From NCBI GenBank assembly GCA_035772785.1, contig JAOCPU010000054.1:1-64000 (forward strand): a DNA stretch of 64,000 nt. The letters are read 5' to 3'. Of this stretch, positions 60,578-64,000 are shown piece after piece (within the stretch, counting starts at the first letter, position 1; each line of letters starts with the position of its first letter). The notes under the pieces are model-generated. The model worked only from the letters and a program-made list of their open reading frames with translations. It did no database searches and was not told where the DNA came from. This DNA comes from Phlebiopsis flavidoalba (taxonomy: Eukaryota > Basidiomycota > Agaricomycetes > Polyporales > Phanerochaetaceae). The translations under genes and the position numbers were made by a program.

Positions 60578-60879
60578 ATGACTAGCAATGTACGCACGAT
60601 ATGATTTCTGACCTATCCTTCTGTATCATGCACTGTACGAACAGCATGCAATGACTTATTCGTGCCCTTTCCCTTCATCGCTTCTATGATGCGAAACCTT
60701 GAGTCGCTTAATTTCGGCTAAACGCAGCGTGTATACCGATTCCTCACGGGTACACGTCCAACACAACAGATATATAACTAGTGAACCAATGGTGCTATGT
60801 ATGTGAAATTTTGCTGCAGATCGAGTCGATGTTGTCTTCACTGTGCGCATAAACATTCCAATTGCACGAAGTTCCATTT
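60578..60879. other. Gap between eIF3a and FunK1 kinase
   Basis: eIF3a 3' region and probable promoter of the FunK1 gene. A short TATATAA word occurs near 60772. Confidence 0.4.
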
Positions 60880-63522
60880 GGAGGAGACATCACGTGGAAC
60901 GATTTGTAATCCCTTCTTTGTCCGATGATCCTGCCATCGAACTTCAACCTGAAGTTGTCCCAAAATCTCTTGTTTTTTGTCCTTCGTTGTAGAATTTGCT
61001 GAAAGACATCTCTCCACAAATAACTGGTGAAAGGTGCGAAATTACCCTAGTACATCTAACATACCATTTCATATTAACTGCTCCCCGCACCCTCCGTTTT
61101 ATCTGCCATGGAACATGGTATGCCTGGATTAGAGCTACACCATGACTGAATACTTTGGGTCTTTGGATAAGGAACATGCAATCTACACGCATTCCATGAT
61201 CAAGGAGGACCTTGCAGCCAAGGAACACACCAATGCTCCGATATTACAACATTATCTCCGAGTCAAGGACAGCGATGCAAATCTCATGAAAAAGCGTTGA
61301 TCGATGCTGCAGCATTACCAATGGTAATCATGGTGTTTTACAAAATATTGACAGTTTGCGGTACAATGACCAGTTGATAAACTCAATCCTCCCCAAAGTA
61401 CCGATGAGCTTATAGACCCAGACGAAGAGCCTGAAGAGGCTGTCATGTATCCTCATTTAGTGCGTCGGATAAAGTTATACACACCGTTTTGAGGTCACTG
61501 ATCTGGCCTCAGCTCGCCATCTTGAACACGATCGCGCAGGCCGCCGTGGCAGCACACACACGGTCTTTTGTGGATACTAGTCACAAAGACACTGCCGCAC
61601 TCGAGCATGACAATCCTGCCTTGTTGACCTATTCAGATCAACCCGGTCTGGTCTTGCTTCCCGGGCCCTCACGGAGGGTTCAAAACAGACTGCTGTGGCG
61701 CGAGGTCATCTCGTTTGTCGAAGTCAAGTCAAGCGTTTTATACGGACCTTATTCCAGACTACCGATAGCGCCGGAAACCTGGACAGTGTCAAACCGATAG
61801 TTGGTCAGGCTGGAGACCACGCGCGTTTGCATATGGCCCTCCGACCCTTTCAAGTCTTTTCCATTTGCATGATGATTTACGGCCCTCGATTCACCGTCAA
61901 CGTGTTTGATCGTGGTGTGGGGTCTTACACAGTAAGGAAATGTTTGTTTACGACTCGGAAGGCATCACCCGCGATTTTGTTTGCGCCGTACGACAGCTAT
62001 GCACGCTTGCGGAACATCAACTCGGTCGGGACTATACGGCCCACCCTCATGGATTCCGCGCCCGGCGCTACGCCGGACAGCTACCCTACTTTCCGAGTCC
62101 GTTTACACCAGAGTAATCGACCTGGGTATGTAGAACCATGGTCTGCAACGTGGCAGACAGACGGCCAGCCGCTTTGGCAGTCCTTCTCTTTGTTAGGCCG
62201 AGGAACGACGGTCTTCAGAGCGAGCGAGTACACTGGCGAACCCTCACAATCGTCAGATGAGACGAACCAATGCTTCATCGTTAAAAGCGCCTGGCGCCGG
62301 GGGGCTCGTACGCCAGAGTCGGATATCTATATGATGCTGAAGAAGCGTGGCGTTCTCGGGCGACGCGGGATTGCCGAGTTCTACGGCGGCAATGACGTGA
62401 CTTGGCAAGACCCAAACGATCCGACCACCGTCACGAAGCGTCTCACCGTAAACTCCCTTCGCCCACCCTCTGCTCACCTTGATCCCGCTTCCGATATTGT
62501 CCTGCATCGAGTGGTTCTTTCGTCTGTCGGAAAGCCGCTATGGGAGTATGATAAGCATTGAGCATCTTTTCCAAGGTCTCCAGGATATAGTGGCTGGTAG
62601 GGGTCCCGCAGGCGATATGCACATTGCATGTTACTCATTAAAGCATTCTTTAGGACTCGAAGCCCTTGAAGCCCAAGGCATCAGACATCGTGACATCAAC
62701 CCTGGCAACCTCCTTCTGTACGACCAGCCTGGAACCTCGGGCAAGTATGGTTTCATTACGGACTTTGAGTTCGCGAAGGCTCGTACCCAGCCAGAGGGTG
62801 AGCTTGAGGTGCGGCGCATTCCTTCGGAAGGCCGTCCAGAGTACTCTCGCTTTAGTATAGAGAGGTCCTGGACAAGTTCTTCACAAGGTCCAGGGCCAGA
62901 AATGACGGTACGTAAACCTTATCCCACCATAAACATCATGATTTCCGACATGCGAACTAGGGATCCTACCAATTCATGGCAATGGCGAGACTCGCTGCCC
63001 TGGACGAGAATGAAAAAACATTCCCGACGAGGCATGCCATGATCTAGAATCCTTATTTTGGGTCATACTGTATTCGTTTCTACCGGCGGATTTGGAGCCA
63101 AATTGACTCCAAGCGTTTTCCCGTGGCTCGCAAACAGCTGGAGCATCATATCCACAAATTATACGGCCAATCCACAGTTGGCGCAATTGCTGGCCAGCGT
63201 CATCTATTTCTTTCCCAGGCTAGCCGCAAAACTTTCCAACAATGCATTGCCTGGGTTGGCGGAGTATAAGGACGCATTGAGTCCTTCCATATTCGACTTC
63301 ATGTTTTATTATGCCATGTATATCCGCAAGCAGCTCGCAAGTGCGCCCGAGTATCGTAGTCAGATGGTGGAGGAGTTTGTGCAAACGGGTCTGGAGCAGG
63401 CTGGGGAAACCGACTCTGAAGTTACTTTTACCCGCGTGAAAAAAGCTTTTAGACTTTGTACTTGCAAGCTTGAAATTGGACGTCTCATAAGATTAGTGTG
63501 TTTTTTATGCTTATCCAAGTAA
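60880..63522 (+). CDS. FunK1 fungal-type protein kinase
   Basis: FunK1 kinases are a kinase family expanded in multicellular fungi. The N-terminal half shows VVEFAERHLSTNN, EDLAAKEHTNAPILQHYL and STDELIDPDEEPEEAVMYPH (61390-61450). FVEVKSS, TTDSAGNLDSVKPIVGQAGD, ARLHMALRPFQVFSICMMIY, PTFRVRLHQSN and LWQSFSLLGRGTTVFRASEY follow. The kinase domain has KSAWRRGARTPESDIYMML, the catalytic loop HRDINPGNLLLYD (about 62686-62720) and ITDFEFAKA, where DFE replaces DFG. A frame jump then leads to ATRHD-type residues and HDLESLFWVILYSF (about 63039-63083), the FunK1 hallmark near the end of the lobe. The C-terminal part runs to the stop at 63522. Catalytic Asp and Asn are present. The start is uncertain. 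It may phosphorylate proteins in development or stress, by analogy only. Confidence 0.88.
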
Positions 63523-63725
63523 TAAGCATTCCATATCATTGATTCTTTCTTCTTCAGTGTCTGAAATCCCGCTCAAGGGTATAGTTAACTTGGAGGATGG
63601 AGTGCCGCGACTTAGGAAGTGACAGTACTCCTACAAGATAATACATTGGCATCGCCATTAATTGATACATCCATAAACGTTTTTTGACTTTACGTTGCAT
63701 CTTTCTCCTGCGCACCTCGAGCCTT
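63523..63725. other. 3' gap between convergent FunK1 and oxoprolinase genes
   Basis: About 200 bp between two converging stops. It looks like untranslated 3' sequence; no coding block of the hydantoinase B domain is visible. Confidence 0.5.
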
Positions 63726-64000
63726 CTATTCCAAGGTGATAAACAGATGTTTGCTTGTCAACACGGCCTTCGCACCAGGTATCAACACGATCGTCTGCGT
63801 ATCGTCAATGATCATGGCAGGCCCTTCGAGCACATCACCTGTATCGAGCGCAGGCAGCAGAAACACAGGCGTGTCCTCGACGCGGCCCACGTCGTCAAAG
63901 TACACGCTGTGTGTCGTGTCTGCGCGCGCACGTTCTACGGCACGTGTGCCCAGCTTCTCCATCTCCGCATACACGCTCTCTCCAAGCTTGTCAAATGTCT
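63724..64000 (-). CDS. 5-oxoprolinase / hydantoinase A, 3' end only
   Basis: The C-terminal end of a hydantoinase A/5-oxoprolinase type protein; the family hydrolyses 5-oxoproline to glutamate with ATP in glutathione turnover. The visible part reads TFDKLGESVYAEMEKLGTRA at the window edge. RADTTHSVYFDDVGRVEDTP, VFLLPALDTGDVLEGPAMII, DDTQTIVLIPGAKAVLTSKH and LFITLE follow, then TAG at 63724-63726. These blocks match the end of the HydA domain of fungal 5-oxoprolinases. In the full-length enzyme a hydantoinase B domain of several hundred residues should follow, but here the frame stops and unrelated sequence follows. The rest of the gene lies beyond the right edge. Confidence 0.8.

Noticed and set aside
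1..64000. Retrotransposon, CRISPR array, tRNA or rRNA genes
   Set aside because: No reverse transcriptase or integrase motif, regularly spaced repeat or cloverleaf was found by eye on either strand.

Overview
The window is nuclear DNA of a filamentous basidiomycete, most likely an Agaricomycete. The evidence is many short (about 50-60 nt) GT-AG introns and gene families typical of mushrooms: FunK1 kinases, DUF6534 and DUF6535 membrane proteins, a fungal DUF262 protein and a large P-loop family. I saw no bacterial operon, rRNA, tRNA or CRISPR array. Almost every conserved gene, including essential ones (SMC2, eIF3a), can be followed only by jumping between frames: single-base insertions and deletions recur every hundred or so bases. 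The likeliest cause is an error-rich assembly. Coordinates below are therefore gene spans (exons plus introns), not clean ORFs.

Layout, left to right. 1-5 kb: flank with short direct repeats and an uncharacterised proline/serine-rich gene (+). 5.3-9.2 kb: two convergent DUF6534 seven-helix-type paralogs. 10.2-11.5 kb: EI24/RRT8-like membrane protein (-). 11.9-16.6 kb: condensin subunit SMC2 (-). 17.1-20.4 kb: DUF262 protein with an AT-hook (+), divergent from SMC2. 20.7-22.3 kb: mitochondrial metalloprotease OMA1 (-). 23.6-26.3 kb: membrane-anchored histidine acid phosphatase (+). 26.9-29.1 kb: secreted six-hairpin glycosidase, GH105-like (+). 30-33.3 kb: agaricomycete P-loop NTPase-like protein (+). 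35.5-36.8 kb: DUF6535 membrane protein (-). 37.6-38.6 kb: secreted DUF1524/HNH nuclease-like protein (-). 39.9-44.3 kb: DHKTD1-type 2-oxoadipate/2-oxoglutarate dehydrogenase E1 (+). 44.3-50.9 kb: mostly unassigned. 50.9-52.6 kb: DHH phosphoesterase (+), convergent with an FAD-dependent oxidoreductase (-, 52.7-54.6 kb). 57.0-60.6 kb: eIF3a (+). 60.9-63.5 kb: FunK1 kinase (+). 63.7 kb to the edge: 3' end of a 5-oxoprolinase/hydantoinase A gene (-).

The genes do not form one pathway. Housekeeping genes (SMC2, OMA1, DHKTD1, eIF3a, DHH) are interspersed with lineage-specific accessory families. The points most worth a second look are a 15-nt microexon inside the zinc motif of OMA1, the P-loop protein with a possible degenerate nuclease-like tail, the presence of both GmrSD-related domains (DUF262 and DUF1524) as separate genes, three T-poor low-complexity islands, and a hydantoinase A reading frame that stops without the expected B domain.
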